A stretch of DNA of 64,000 nucleotides from Procambarus clarkii. Lineage: Eukaryota > Arthropoda > Malacostraca > Decapoda > Cambaridae. The DNA lies in NCBI RefSeq assembly GCF_040958095.1, contig NC_091220.1:18203750-18267749 (forward strand). Direction: 5' to 3'. Position 1 is the first letter of the stretch, and every line of letters begins with the position of its first letter. The notes below the pieces were generated by a model. The model had not been told where the DNA came from. It saw nothing but the letters and a program-made list of their open reading frames with translations, and did no database searches. The translations under genes and the position numbers were made by a program. This document shows, piece by piece, positions 25,955 to 36,462 of the stretch.

Positions 25955-26440
25955 ACCTTGAGGTGCTTCCGGGGCTTAGCGTCCCCGCGGCCCGGTCGTC
26001 GACCAGGCCTCCTGGTTGCCGGACTGATCAACCAGGCTGTTGGACGCGGCTGCTCGCAGCCTGACGTACGAGTCACAGCCTGGTTGATCAGGTATCCTTT
26101 GGAGGTGCTTATCCAGTTCTCTCTTGAACACTGTGAGGGGTCGGCCAGTTATGCCCCTTATGTGTAGTGGAAGCGTGTTGAACAGTCTCGGACCTCTGAT
26201 GTTGATAGAGTTCTCTCTCAGAGTACCAGTTGCACCTCTGTTTTTCAACGGGGGTATTCTGCACATCCTGCCATGTCTTCTGGTCTCATGTTATTTCTGT
26301 GTGCAGGTTTGGGACCAGCCCCTCTAATATTTTCCACCATATATGACATTTCAGCCTGTCTCTTTTGGGTTGAGATTTGAACTCTACTCTGATTGTGTGG
26401 AGTTGCATGCTGAGTAGTATATTCTTATTTTTGGCTTGCA
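25955..26440 (-). mobile_element. LINE 3' end, probable partner of SINE family 1
   Basis: A minus frame of 96 codons (MCRIPPLKNRGATGTLRENS, INIRGPRLFNTLPLHIRG, TVFKRELDKHLQRIPDQPG) runs into a 3' end reading CTGGTCGACGACCGGGCCGC GGGG. The same end is present in SINE family 1. Confidence 0.8.
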
Positions 26441-26617
26441 GGAGTGAGAAGGTATGTTCTGGTAGATTTTGGCCTTTTCATAGATAAAATCTACATTTGT
26501 TCTAAAATTTAATATTTTCTAATCCTGAAGGGTTAATTTTAGATAAATTATTATTTGAATAATCATTTAGGGACTGGTGTTGCTGCATCTAATATATTCT
26601 TACTTCAAATTTTCTGA

Positions 26618-26632
26618 TTTAATTTCAGCGTA
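26618..26632 (+). promoter_or_regulatory. Probable 5' UTR splice acceptor of CWC15
   Basis: A pyrimidine-rich stretch ending TTTAATTTCAG lies just before the short leader CGTAGACATTAAGAATC and the ATG. I could not place the matching donor or first exon. Confidence 0.4.
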
Positions 26633-26645
26633 GACATTAAGAATC

Positions 26646-27356
26646 ATGACTACCGCAGCACGGCCAACATTTGAACCTGCCAAAGGTGGCATGGGCCGAG
26701 GAGAGCGTGACCTAAGTGCCTTGTCCAAACAGTACTCGGCTCGTGATCTTCCTTCTCACACACGGCTCAAGTATCGTGACCATGGGCAGTCTACCACTGA
26801 GGAACTCCGCAGCCGTGACTTCCGCCGCGAATTGGAAGACCGCGAGCGTACTGCAGCCAGAGATAAACGTACGAGTGGAAGCAGCAGTGGTAGTAGCAGT
26901 AATGCCATACGTGAATCAGGTGTTTCATCATCCTCCTCCTCCTCCTCCTCAAAAAAGCCAAGGTTGGATCAGATAGCTCCAGCTAACTTAGATGCTGATG
27001 ATCCTCAAGATGATGATGATGATGCATCTGATTCTGATGATTCGGATGATGAAGCAGTGCTGTTTGCTGAGCTAGAGCGCATTCGGCGAGAGCGTGCAGA
27101 AGAGGAGGCAAGAAAGCAACAAGAACGTCAGGAACAGGAAGAACGTATCAGGATGGAGAACATCATATCGGGTAATCCTTTACTGAACCTTGCTGCTGCC
27201 CCAAAGTCTGACATGAAAGTCAAGAGACGTTGGGATGACGACGTCGTTTTCAAGAACTGCGCTGCATCAGAGCCGGATAAAACAGAAAAAGCCTTCATTA
27301 ATGACTCCCTTCGATCTGATTTTCATAAGCGTTTCATGGAGAAATATGTTAAATAA
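26646..27356 (+). CDS. CWC15: CWC15 spliceosome-associated protein
   Basis: This complete 236-residue intronless frame closely follows human CWC15: [67 protein letters not shown], an acidic Asp/Ser run, an [18 protein letters not shown] coiled coil, [29 protein letters not shown] and [11 protein letters not shown]. The protein belongs to the PRP19-associated group and helps hold the spliceosome's catalytic RNA core. A polyserine run (CTC/TCC repeats near 26935) replaces part of the linker. An acceptor-like TTTAATTTCAG ends 17 bases before the ATG, suggesting a 5' UTR intron with its first exon upstream. It is probably the main functional copy, being the closer to other animals. Confidence 0.96.
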   Translation: MTTAARPTFEPAKGGMGRGERDLSALSKQYSARDLPSHTRLKYRDHGQSTTEELRSRDFRRELEDRERTAARDKRTSGSSSGSSSNAIRESGVSSSSSSSSSKKPRLDQIAPANLDADDPQDDDDDASDSDDSDDEAVLFAELERIRRERAEEEARKQQERQEQEERIRMENIISGNPLLNLAAAPKSDMKVKRRWDDDVVFKNCAASEPDKTEKAFINDSLRSDFHKRFMEKYVK

Positions 27357-27606
27357 TATACAGAATGTATATTTTTTGTTTACATATTCTTGTATACTGT
27401 ACTCATATCTATAACCCAAATCTATCAACTTTTTTCTTTTTTACAAATTATGATATAACATTATTAGTAGTGGGGTTATTAGCCTCAGGAATAATGTAGC
27501 CAGTTTGTTTACCTAGTGGTGAAGGAGTCATATGGTTATTAAATATAATCTATACTGTCAAAGGTCTCCCCATTGTCAAGTACTGTATAGTACAGTATTT
27601 TGTATT

Positions 27607-28355
27607 CAAGAGTATTCAGTTGGATTATTTAACTACTGTTCAGTTCTCTTGTCTAGTAGATAACGTCCAACTTGCACATGTAGACCGATGTGATTTAATA
27701 TTTAAAATATAATCTATTCAAACAAATTAAATTACAACCAGATTTAAATGTTTTTATGTCAAGATGCAGTATAGTGTATTAACCGTATGCAAAATTGCAT
27801 ATGCATTACATTATGCAATGTAACTTATCACAGAGGTTTGTTATAGTCTACAGTGACAGTATTTAGTTTTGTTTAATTCTATTTTTGTAAGTTGCCATTA
27901 GTTGAACTATTGGAATCTGTTTTTGCATTAATTACCCTTTTTTTTTTAGTTGTATAATACTACATTTTGCAAAGTAAAAATGTATGCTGTACATTATGTA
28001 GACTAATACTGTATAGTAACTTAATTCTTTTATCAATAAACTTTGATTTTGGATATTTTTATGTATTTACCAGAACATGTATATCCATGAAACAAAGGAT
28101 GAGCCAGAAAGAGTCAAGGGTAATATGACGATGTTTTGTGTGTGCTCACATATTTGTTACACACTATTAGTTTTAAAGTATTTGTTTTTCCTCATATTTG
28201 AATGTGTGTGTAGTTGTACAACATATTAGCTCTCATTCTTTAACTTTTTCCACTTCATTCAAGTGTTTTCAGCTGGATTATTTAACTACTGTTAGGTTCT
28301 CTGTCTAGTAGATAACGTTTAACTTGCACATGTAGACCTATGTATGTGATTTGAT
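27607..28355 (+). repeat. Direct repeat pair in the CWC15 3' flank
   Basis: About 95 bases at 27607-27700 recur at 28259-28350. Both contain GGATTATTTAACTACTGTT, GTCTAGTAGATAACGT and CTTGCACATGTAGACC. The polyadenylation signal lies between them, so this is a local duplication around the gene's 3' end. Confidence 0.7.
28035..28040 (+). promoter_or_regulatory. Polyadenylation signal of CWC15
   Basis: AATAAACTTTGATT lies about 680 bases after the stop, in the 3' UTR stretch that resembles the 3' end of the copy at 21.7 kb. Confidence 0.5.
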
Positions 28356-28560
28356 GGGTGACCCATTATTCATGGAATTTAAAATCCATTTTAAATTCCA
28401 TTTAAAATGTGGAACATACTTTTAGTCTCTCCTAAAACTGTATGTAGAGCAAGGCTTCCACAAGAAGTAAATCCAAGAGGAAACACACTCTGTGACGAAG
28501 CTAAGAGGTTGTTTGTACGGCAGAAAGTGGTGTCCCCGAGAGTGAGAGCCAATACACTTA

Positions 28561-28806
28561 TCTTGAGGTTATCTTGAGATGATTTCGGGGCTTTAGTGTC
28601 CCCACGGCCCGATCCTCGACCAGGCCTCCACCCCCAGGAAGCAGCTTATGACAGCTGACTAACACTCAGGTACCTATTTTACTGTTAGGTAACATGGGCA
28701 TAGGGTGAAAGAAACTCTGCCCATTGTTTCTCGCCGGTGCCCGGGATCGACCCTGGGACCACAGAATCACAAGTCCAGTGTGCTGTCCGCTCGGCCGACC
28801 GGCTCC
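28561..28806 (-). mobile_element. tRNA-headed SINE, family 1
   Basis: Near full-length copy with A and B boxes, body and tail. Confidence 0.88.
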
Positions 28807-29514
28807 CTAAACTCTCTCTCACTTGCCTACATTCTTTGTATGCATTTTGTAGTTTACTACGGAACTATCTTCAGTTCAAAATTGTCATCCAGACTTCCAT
28901 GGAAATAGCCCAGGTGAATGGAAAGATTGCTGGTAGTTCATTCTACCAGCAATCCTTGAATCTTATATTGTTCATTTAGATGTTAAAGGGTTAAGCTAAA
29001 ATGAAAATAGTGACATTGGTACAAGCAAGTAAAATTATATGAAAGTGTTAAATATGGAGAATTTGTTTGCAATTCACTAACATTTCACTGAATAATTGAA
29101 AGGCAAAGGAAACAGCACAGAATATTTATATACAGTATTTAATTCACAAAATAATTTTACAATGTAAAATTTGCAATGTTCAAAATTTTACAATGTAATA
29201 CCTGCAGAAGAAATTACTAATATTATATAGTCATACTATACATTTAAACACAAAATTTTAATAGCTATACAGTACTAAATAATCTGGTATTATCAAGGCA
29301 CAAATTTCATGAATGGTACACTTGAAATATTTTGTGTACCATACAGTACACTGCAGGCCCTTGCTATTCATGGGTTATGTAACTTAACATTTGGGGAATA
29401 CATTCGTGATATATTCACAAATGGCAAGACCAAGGACTTGTGTTCCTACAAGGATAGGTTTGCCAGAGCAAAAAAAATGCATATTTTTACATTTTGAGGA
29501 TGGAACTAGTGAGA

Positions 29515-30545
29515 GAGTATCTTAAGTGTGTACTTGTAATTACCCAAGTGTAGTTACAGGATGAGAGCTACACTCGTGGTGTCCCGTCTTCCCAGCACTG
29601 TTGTATAACGCTTTGAAAGTCCTGGTGGTTTTGGCCTCTACCATCTTCTCACCTAACTTGTTCCAACCATCTACTACTCTGTTTGTGAAAGTAAATTTTC
29701 TTATATTTCTTTGGCAGCTTTGTTTAGTTTAAATCTATGCCCTCTTGTTCTCGAAGTTCCGGGTCTCAGGAAGTCTTCCCAATAAATTTTATCAATGGGT
29801 GGTGCTACATAGCCTTCCCGATTTGGTGCCTTCTTTTGATAATTACTTACTATATATTTAATGCCTCTAACCTCTCCTCGTAGGTCTTGTCCTTTAGTTC
29901 TGGGAGCCACTAAGTGGCATGTCTTTGCACCTTTTCCAGTTTGCTGATGTGCTTCTTAAGATATGGGCACCATACAACCATTGCATATTCCAGTTTTGAC
30001 TACAAAAGTCGAGAACAATTTCTTTAGTACAGTATTTCACCATCCATGTATTTAAAAGTAATTCTGAAGTTAAAAAGCGTGGCATAGGCTCCTCGCACAA
30101 TATTCTTTATGTGGTCCTCAGGTGATAGTTTTCTATCTAGAACCACCCCTAGATCTCTTTATCAGAAGTCGTTAAAGATTTCCCACATAATTTATAGGTT
30201 GAGTTGGGTCTATGTTCTCCTATTCCACATTCCATAACATGGCATTTATGTACATTAAATTCTATTTGCCAAGTGGTGGTTCATAAACTATTTGTTCAGG
30301 ACTTCTTGAAGAGTATTACAATCATCCAAGTTTCTTATCCTTCATATTATCTTAGCATCATCAGTAAACATGTTCATATAATTCTGTATTCCATCTGGCA
30401 GATCATTTATGTAGACAATGAACATCACTGGTGCAAGAACTGAACCCTGTGGTACTCCACTTATGAAATTTCTCCAGTCCGATACATTGCCTCTGATTAC
30501 TGCCTTCATCCATCAGAAAAAATTTTCAGCCATGTTAGAAGCTCA
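29515..30545 (-). mobile_element. Jockey-like LINE, reverse transcriptase and 3' end
   Basis: Minus frames read SGVPQGSVLAPVMFIVYIND, FTDDAKII (the catalytic F-x-DD), ATLFNFRITFKYMDGEI-like and EDFLRPGTSRTRGHRFKLNK. Stops and frame shifts are present; the N-terminal part is missing. Confidence 0.85.
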
Positions 30546-30549
30546 CCTG

Positions 30550-31300
30550 CCACCTGTTACCTTATCTGTTGTGTGTGTTGTGTATATGAGGGCTAAGCTA
30601 CACTGATATTTAAGGGACTAGGTCACTACATCTTGTGGTGGTGTTGCCTACAGTACATATCTGATAGTTTTATTTTTGTACTTAAAGAAAAATAAAAGCC
30701 TTTTCAATATTTGGATTGGAGATTAAAAAAAAAAAGAAAGGGTGTGTAGAGCAACCAATTGTGAATAGTTAAAACCATGAATGCAAATATTTAAAAAAAA
30801 AATCAAGGGTCTGCTGTATATTGTAAATGTTTAAACACTATTAATGCAGTTTACAATTCGGCCAGTTTCTTAATCCTACATTAGTATCCTTTTGTGTCTT
30901 CACCCCAGCACAAAAAATGGCAACAATCTTTTTTTAGTAATTTATGTATTTTAACATTTATATTGATATTCCACTATCTTGTAATTCTCTGCATTAATTT
31001 ATCATTTGTGAAGCATGCTATTGTAGAGAACATCATTTTATATTTTTGCTTAGGCAGAGCTTCTCAACCTTTGTACCCCTTGAAATAATTCCAGGTCACA
31101 CTTTAGATAATCACATGCGGTTTTTGTTGTCAATTGAAAGGAGACAATTTGTCTTTGCTCTTGATACTAGTTAAATGACAAAAATTTAATAAAATGACTC
31201 AAAAATACATTTGCATATGATTAGAATTAGCTTATCACCACCCTCTCTTGCACAACTCCTAGTTATCTAGGGGTTCTGCAGAACCCTGGTTGAGAAGTGC
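30550..31300. other. Nothing recognised
   Basis: AT-rich intergenic DNA with A-runs; a short stretch AGGGGTTCTGCAGAACCC is palindromic. Confidence 0.4.
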
Positions 31301-31380
31301 TGTCTTCTGTTTGCAGGCGATGAGTCACAATAACGTGGCTAAAGTATGATGACAAGACCACACACCAGAATGTGAAGGGA

Positions 31381-31419
31381 CGATGACGTTTCGGTCCGTC
31401 CTGGACCATTCTCAAATCG
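31381..31419 (-). ncRNA. Hammerhead-like motif with compensated stem I
   Basis: On the minus strand: CGAT, TTGAGAA, T, GGTCC-AGGAC-GGACC, GAAACGTC, ATCG. Relative to the partner arm at 31444, both members of the innermost stem I pair changed (C-G to T-A). Confidence 0.45.
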
Positions 31420-31443
31420 ATTTTGAGTCGATTGTCTCACAAT

Positions 31444-31482
31444 CGACTTGAGAATGGTCCAGGACGGACCGAAACGTCGTCG
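31444..31482 (+). ncRNA. Hammerhead-like motif, right arm
   Basis: Consensus arm CGAC, TTGAGAA, T, 5-bp hairpin, GAAACGTC, GTCG. It forms the inverted partner of the motif at 31381-31419. Confidence 0.45.
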
Positions 31483-32255
31483 TCCCTTCACATTCTAGTG
31501 TGTGGTCGTGTCATCAAATGCTGTCTTCTTAGTGGATAGTTTGTTTGGGGAATTTAAAGTACAGGGTACAAATGTACAGTTAATACTGCCTTCATGTTCT
31601 TAAAGCATATACTCTACAGTTCTGCCTTTTCTCCCTAATATTTAAAATCTTCATTAAACAATTAAGAGGAGCCTATTTCTATGCAAACTGCTATATCAAG
31701 ACATTTTCTGGCACTAAAACCATTATTAAATAATGTGTATTACTCAGAAAATGAGAATAAATTTATTTGAGTAATTTTTATAAACATGAGAAATTATAAA
31801 GTTCAAAGTAAATATGTAAATAATCTTCAATATGGCCCAAAGTAAAGCACTCTTGGAATATATTTCAGACAATTATTCGACATACTTAATTTACCCGAAA
31901 TAGTGATTATATGGTCTAATAACTACTGTCAAGAACTTTAGTCTCTACTAATTTATGACTATGTGGTGGTTCACTATACTTGAGCAGTTAAACTGACTAT
32001 GGTAATCAAGTATTGTTGTAATTGCAACTGTATCAATTTATAAATTGCAAATATTACAAATTGACTTATTAGGATTGAGACAATATGCTAGAGATGATTT
32101 GTGTCGTTGTATGTCTATGAAAAAGTACAGTACTGTACTTCCTAGGTCAGTAAAAATATCTAAGGCTACTGAAGAAAATGGGTACATGGATAATGTTATT
32201 ACAGAACAATGGACTAAGTGATGCAAGAGAAAATTAAATAATAATACTCTAATGA

Positions 32256-32640
32256 GAAAATCCATAGGAGCCGTGATGTGGGTTCGAACTTGTGCAGTGG
32301 GTGTTCCCACGCACATGCTCGAGATGACCAGTTATCTTGAGATGATTTCGGGGCTTTTTTTTTTTTAGTGTCCCCGCGACCCGGTCCTCGACCAGGCCTC
32401 CACCCCCAGGAAGCAGCCCGTGACAGCTGACTAACACCCAGGTACCTATTTTACTGCTAGGTAACAGGGGCATAGGGTGAAAGAAACTCAGCCCATTGTT
32501 TCTCGCCGGCGCCTGGGATCGAACCCAGGACCACAAGTCCAGTGTGCTGTCCGCTCTGCCGACCGGCTCCCATAAATGGTATGGTAATGGACATGGTATA
32601 AGTCTTGCAACCTGGAGTTGTGCTGAACACACAAGAATTT
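32256..32640. mobile_element. Fold-back element split by a SINE
   Basis: 32256-32330 (TAATGAGAAAATCCATAGGA...) and 32571-32640 (TTGCAACCTGGAGTTGTGCT) are parts of the element seen intact at 32753-33008. Confidence 0.65.
32331..32570 (-). mobile_element. tRNA-headed SINE, family 1, inside a fold-back element
   Basis: Full-length copy with a T run near its tail. It splits a fold-back element whose halves lie at 32256-32330 and 32571-32640. Confidence 0.88.
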
Positions 32641-32752
32641 ACCGAGGCTTTCACTGAAGCCAGACCAGGATTTCCACACAATCCCCCCTGTGCACTCTGG
32701 CTCTGTCATTTAGGAATGTTCTACCTCTGATGCTCCTCTTTCAATACAGAGA

Positions 32753-33008
32753 GAGCAATCACACTAATGTGACTGCATCAATGAGAAAATCCATAGGAGC
32801 CATGATGAGGGTTCCTCATCACGGAAAACCCAGGAAACACACGAGGGTTGCCTCAGGAAGCCCTCGTGTGTTCAGTAGAACTCCAGGTTGCAATCGTTGT
32901 ACCATGTGGCCTAAAGTGTGTACATGGGAACACCCACCGCAGAGGTTCAAACCCTCATCACAGCTCCTACAGATTTTCTCATTGATGCAGTCACGTTAGT
33001 ATGATTAC
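32753..33008. mobile_element. Fold-back element with about 57-base terminal inverted repeats
   Basis: The left end AATCACACTAATGTGACTGC to GATGAGGGTT is matched by the complement of the right end (GTGACTGCATCAATGAGAAA). The centre has a second inverted pair around CACACGAGGG/CCCTCGTGTG. Confidence 0.75.
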
Positions 33009-33049
33009 TCTGTGTATTAATAATAATAATTAGTAAATACTCTCAAGAT

Positions 33050-33180
33050 AAAAACACCTAATCCACAAATCTGAAAATAAGGAACCGACTTGATAATGGT
33101 CCAAAATGACGTCAATTCTTAATTTTCAGATGTGTGAGATGGGCATGTAGATTTCAGCCACGTTATTGTGACATTGTCTG
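33050..33180 (+). mobile_element. Old hairpin element
   Basis: CTTGATAATGGTCC and the tail TTTCAGCCACGTTATTGTGA are recognisable; the arms are decayed. Confidence 0.5.
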
Positions 33181-33671
33181 CGTCAAAAGAAAGCACTAAG
33201 CCTGTAAGGCTATTGGGTATCAAAGTATTAAAATATGTCTTAAATATCATTCAGGATGTCAATAAGACAGCAAAAAGACAAAGGAATGGGAAAATAATTT
33301 TACAAAGAGTAAGTAAAATATTATCTAATCCAGAAATCTTCCACCATAAAAGCCATTTTCTACATCTTTCACCAGAATCTTTTATGTTCTCTTCCAATCT
33401 GTATTAGAAATATTGGTGCTTCACTCTGGTCCCTTTACGTTAAAACACACACACACACTCTAATATATACCTTTATACATCTAAACTTTATTTTTTGGAA
33501 GTGTGGGGAGGTGATGAGCTTTGGTTTTTACACATTATTATTTTTTATATCATAAGGAAAAAAAAGGTAGCTAAGTTTCTGTAACCTTACATTAAAAATA
33601 TATACAAGTAAAAACACACATGTTTACAAAGTAATTTTATATACATGTGATACAATACCTATATGCAAGGG

Positions 33672-33908
33672 GCCTCGTAGCCTGGTGGATAGCGCGCAGG
33701 ACTCGTAATTCTGTGGTGCGGGTTCGATTCCCGCACGAGGCAGAAACAAATGGGCAAAGTTTCTTTCACCCTGAATGCCCCTGTTACCTAGCAGTAAATA
33801 GGTACCTGGGAGTTAGTCAGCTGTCACGGGCTGCTTCCTGGGGGTGGAGGCCTGGTCGAGGACCGGGCCGCGGGGACACTAAAAAAGCCCCGAAATCATC
33901 TCAAGATA
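33672..33908 (+). mobile_element. SINE with family 1 body and a threonine-tRNA-like head
   Basis: The first 70 bases fold as a tRNA: a perfect 7-bp acceptor stem GCCTCGT/ACGAGGC, a 5-bp anticodon stem CAGGA/TTCTG with loop CTCGTAA (anticodon CGT, Thr) and a 5-bp T stem GCGGG/CCCGC. The body and tail are those of family 1. It is followed directly by SINE sequence and has no CCA or terminator, so it is not called as a tRNA gene. Confidence 0.85.
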
Positions 33909-34431
33909 TGTCAAGAGAGTTTTGACTAGTTACATCATGAGGTGAAATGCAAACAGTTTCAACCACCTCACCAAACATGCACCTGACAATGGAAACATCG
34001 TACTAAATCCGATTCCACTTACAAGCCATTATAAACAAGCAAGTTCCTAGACTCATAACCAATTAATAAATACCTTTCTATTGTCCCATGTAAGGAACTA
34101 CATATTTGGGAGTCCATGAATTCAAATTGAAGAACAATTTCCAGTTTCTGATTAGTTAGGTGGCAACAACAGGTTATAGCCGTGGGTGTGAGCCACACCT
34201 TCAACAGACTTCAGGCCATCCAACCCAACTCCGGTCTTGATACTTCTCCTCCATGACCCAACCCAAAACTCCAAAAGCTACTACAGAGTGTACCTGAATT
34301 ATTCTAAGTTATGCCCAAAGGTTTTGCAAACCAGTGGCCTTACTAAATACACATTTTATGTAATGACTATTCAACCACACACAAATCACAATAGCGTGAT
34401 GCATCAAATGAACAAACCATGTTAACCATGT

Positions 34432-34515
34432 CGTAGCTCAGTCGATAAAGGCAGCGTCTGGGATGATCTTGGACGTAGGTTTGAATCCTCGTCACGGCCC
34501 TTGTGGATTTATTCA
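34432..34515 (+). mobile_element. tRNA-headed SINE, family 2
   Basis: TAGCTCAGTCGATAAAGGCA and GGTTTGAATCCTCGTCACGG act as A and B boxes, followed by CCCTTGTGGATTTATTCA. A second copy lies at 56811. Confidence 0.65.
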
Positions 34516-34739
34516 CTATTCAACCACCTTACTGTGTTCCTCTATATATTTTTTACATAAACATAATTATTATTACTTGTGATGGTGGCCATTAGGTAAA
34601 TGTTAGAATTTCTAATTTAACCATACACCAAATGCTGATTCAGAATACAGTATTCGCTCGATTTAATGACCTATATGGGGCTGTACCTAGGTATTAAAAT
34701 GTTGATAACTTTTTAGTCATGTTAGGGCAAAAGGATGGA

Positions 34740-35540
34740 TGGTGGGTGGCCATGCTGGCGTGCTGGATAGATAACTAGTTGGCTGGCAGGTGGATGGGCT
34801 GGCAGGAGGTGGGGTGAGTGGATGGATTAGTGGCTGACTGGCGGGAGGGCAGACATGATATTAGCAAAAAATTATCCAAGTTCATATTAAAGCAAAAAAG
34901 TTAAAAATAATATCTCTCAGTAAAGGAGCAGCACTGTGTAGAAACGTGAAGGAGGAACATGTGGCTGGCAAGCAAATGGGCAGGCAGATGGGTGGGTGAG
35001 TAGCAGGGCGGGAGGAAGAGTGGGTGAGTGAGAGGGTTATCTTGAGATGATTTCGGGGCTTTAGTGTCCCCGCGGCCCGGTCCTCGACCAGGCCTCCACC
35101 CCCAGGAAGCAGCCCGTGACAGCTGACTAACACCCAGGTACCTATTTTACTGCTAGGTAACAGGGGCATAGGGTGAAAGAAACTGCCCATTGTTTCTCGC
35201 CGGCGCCCGGGATCGAACCCGGGACCACAGGATCACAAGTCCAGTGTGCTGTCCGCTCGGCCGACCGGCTCCACATTATGACCTGGTGGTCATAGTGTGT
35301 AGGCAGACAGGCATTCAGGTGTGCAGGCAGCTGAATGAACAGGTGGCAGAGTGGGCAGGCAGCAGGACTGTTGGACAGTAGAGTGGATGGCAGACTAGGC
35401 AGGCAGCTGGACATTCGGGCATGCAGGCAGCAGAATGAGTGGGTTGATGGCATGGCAGATGGTAGAGTAAGGAAGTGGGTGGCAGGGTGGGCGAGTGTGT
35501 GAATAGCAAGGTGGGCGGCAGATTGAGTGGGCAGGCCAGC
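34740..35540. repeat. G-rich low-complexity tract split by a SINE
   Basis: Degenerate TGG/GGCAGG runs (GGCTGGCAGGTGGATGGGCT, GGTGGGTGAGTAGCAGGG) at 34740-35035 resume at 35290-35540 after the SINE. Confidence 0.6.
35036..35272 (-). mobile_element. tRNA-headed SINE, family 1
   Basis: Full copy inserted into a G-rich low-complexity tract that continues on both sides. Confidence 0.88.
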
Positions 35541-35986
35541 AGGTGGCAGAGATATCAGACTAAGACTATCACAGACTAGCTTATAGGTCTCACTCAATCC
35601 ATCCCCTCTTGCCATGTCTAGATGGCCAGTCTGGACGGGATTACATAATATGATATGATTATGAATCTCGGCTACCTTCCTACCAGCTGGTGATCTAGGA
35701 CGCAGACTGCTTGAGTGCCTGACATCAAACTCACTGTTTACTAAACTTTACTGGTTGCTACCATAACTGTGAATGTCTGACTGCCTTAGATTATGACTGA
35801 CTGTGACTTTACCGTGGCTACCTCTGACAGGTTGTGATTACCTGTGACTGGCTCTGACTGGATGCTACATAACCAAGGCAGTGAAATCTGTGAAGGGAAA
35901 ATGTTACCACTGACCAAGGGAGGGTAAGGTTGCCACAACAAACTCAATAGTGGCCTCCAGTTTAATGAGATTCTGTAATCTAGATA

Positions 35987-36073
35987 CCGTATTCCCGGTT
36001 TAATGGCCAATGATTCTGCAAATAAGGCACCAATTACCGACCTCAAATACAGTCATTATAACCGGGGAAACGG
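35987..36073. mobile_element. Very short inverted-repeat element
   Basis: TACCGTATTCCCGGTTTAAT and the complement of AACCGGGGAAACGGTAAA bound only 87 bases. A similar end (CAGTATTCGCTCGATTTAAT) lies at 34648. Confidence 0.5.
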
Positions 36074-36327
36074 TAAATCAGAGGTCCTTAAATTGAGTGG
36101 CTACTATTTTCAAAGTTTTAAGTTGGAATCATAAAAAAAAGAGCATTTTCTTATTAATAAATAGTATTTACTTCAAATTTCTTTTATACACATGATATTA
36201 TACAACTAAAGAGGATTCCTAAAACACTTATCAAGTAAGTAATTATCAAAAGAAGGCGCCAAGCTGGCGAGACTATGTAGCAATGTTACATAGCCTCCCC
36301 GACTATGTACATACTTATCAAACAATC

Positions 36328-36462
36328 TCACAGAACAAGTTTCACTGAAGAGCCGGCAGTCTTTGCTCCATAGTGTCCAGCCCAGAACTGTCGGTCCTTT
36401 CCTACATTCGAGTATTTAATAATTTTTAGTCCTCGCGGGTAATCCACAACTACTTTCTCCAT
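36328..36462 (-). CDS. FBA F-box gene, last exon
   Basis: Residues 234-277 run MEKVVVDYPRGLKIIKY, DRQFWAGHYGAK to KLVL and a TGA stop at 36330-36328. It aligns with human FSDYPRGVRYILF and QYWAGWYGPRV. The acceptor is CTTCAG|ATGGAG. Confidence 0.93.
   Translation of the reverse strand: MEKVVVDYPRGLKIIKYSNVGKDRQFWAGHYGAKTAGSSVKLVL

Larger units (their letters stand above)
31309..31518 (-). mobile_element. Hairpin element with 11-base target duplication
   Basis: Nearly complete inverted arms, with the tail on the left (GCAGGCGATGAGTCACAATA). The flanks TGCTGTCTTCT occur at 31298-31308 and 31519-31529. Confidence 0.87.

Noticed and set aside
26716-26976. Overlapping 86-codon frame in CWC15
   Set aside because: Shadow frame of the real gene, with proline from the complement of the serine-codon run.
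33672-33741. A genuine tRNA-Thr(CGT) gene
   Set aside because: It folds well, but position 14 is G rather than A, and it is continuous with a SINE body and tail shared with other copies; no terminator follows.
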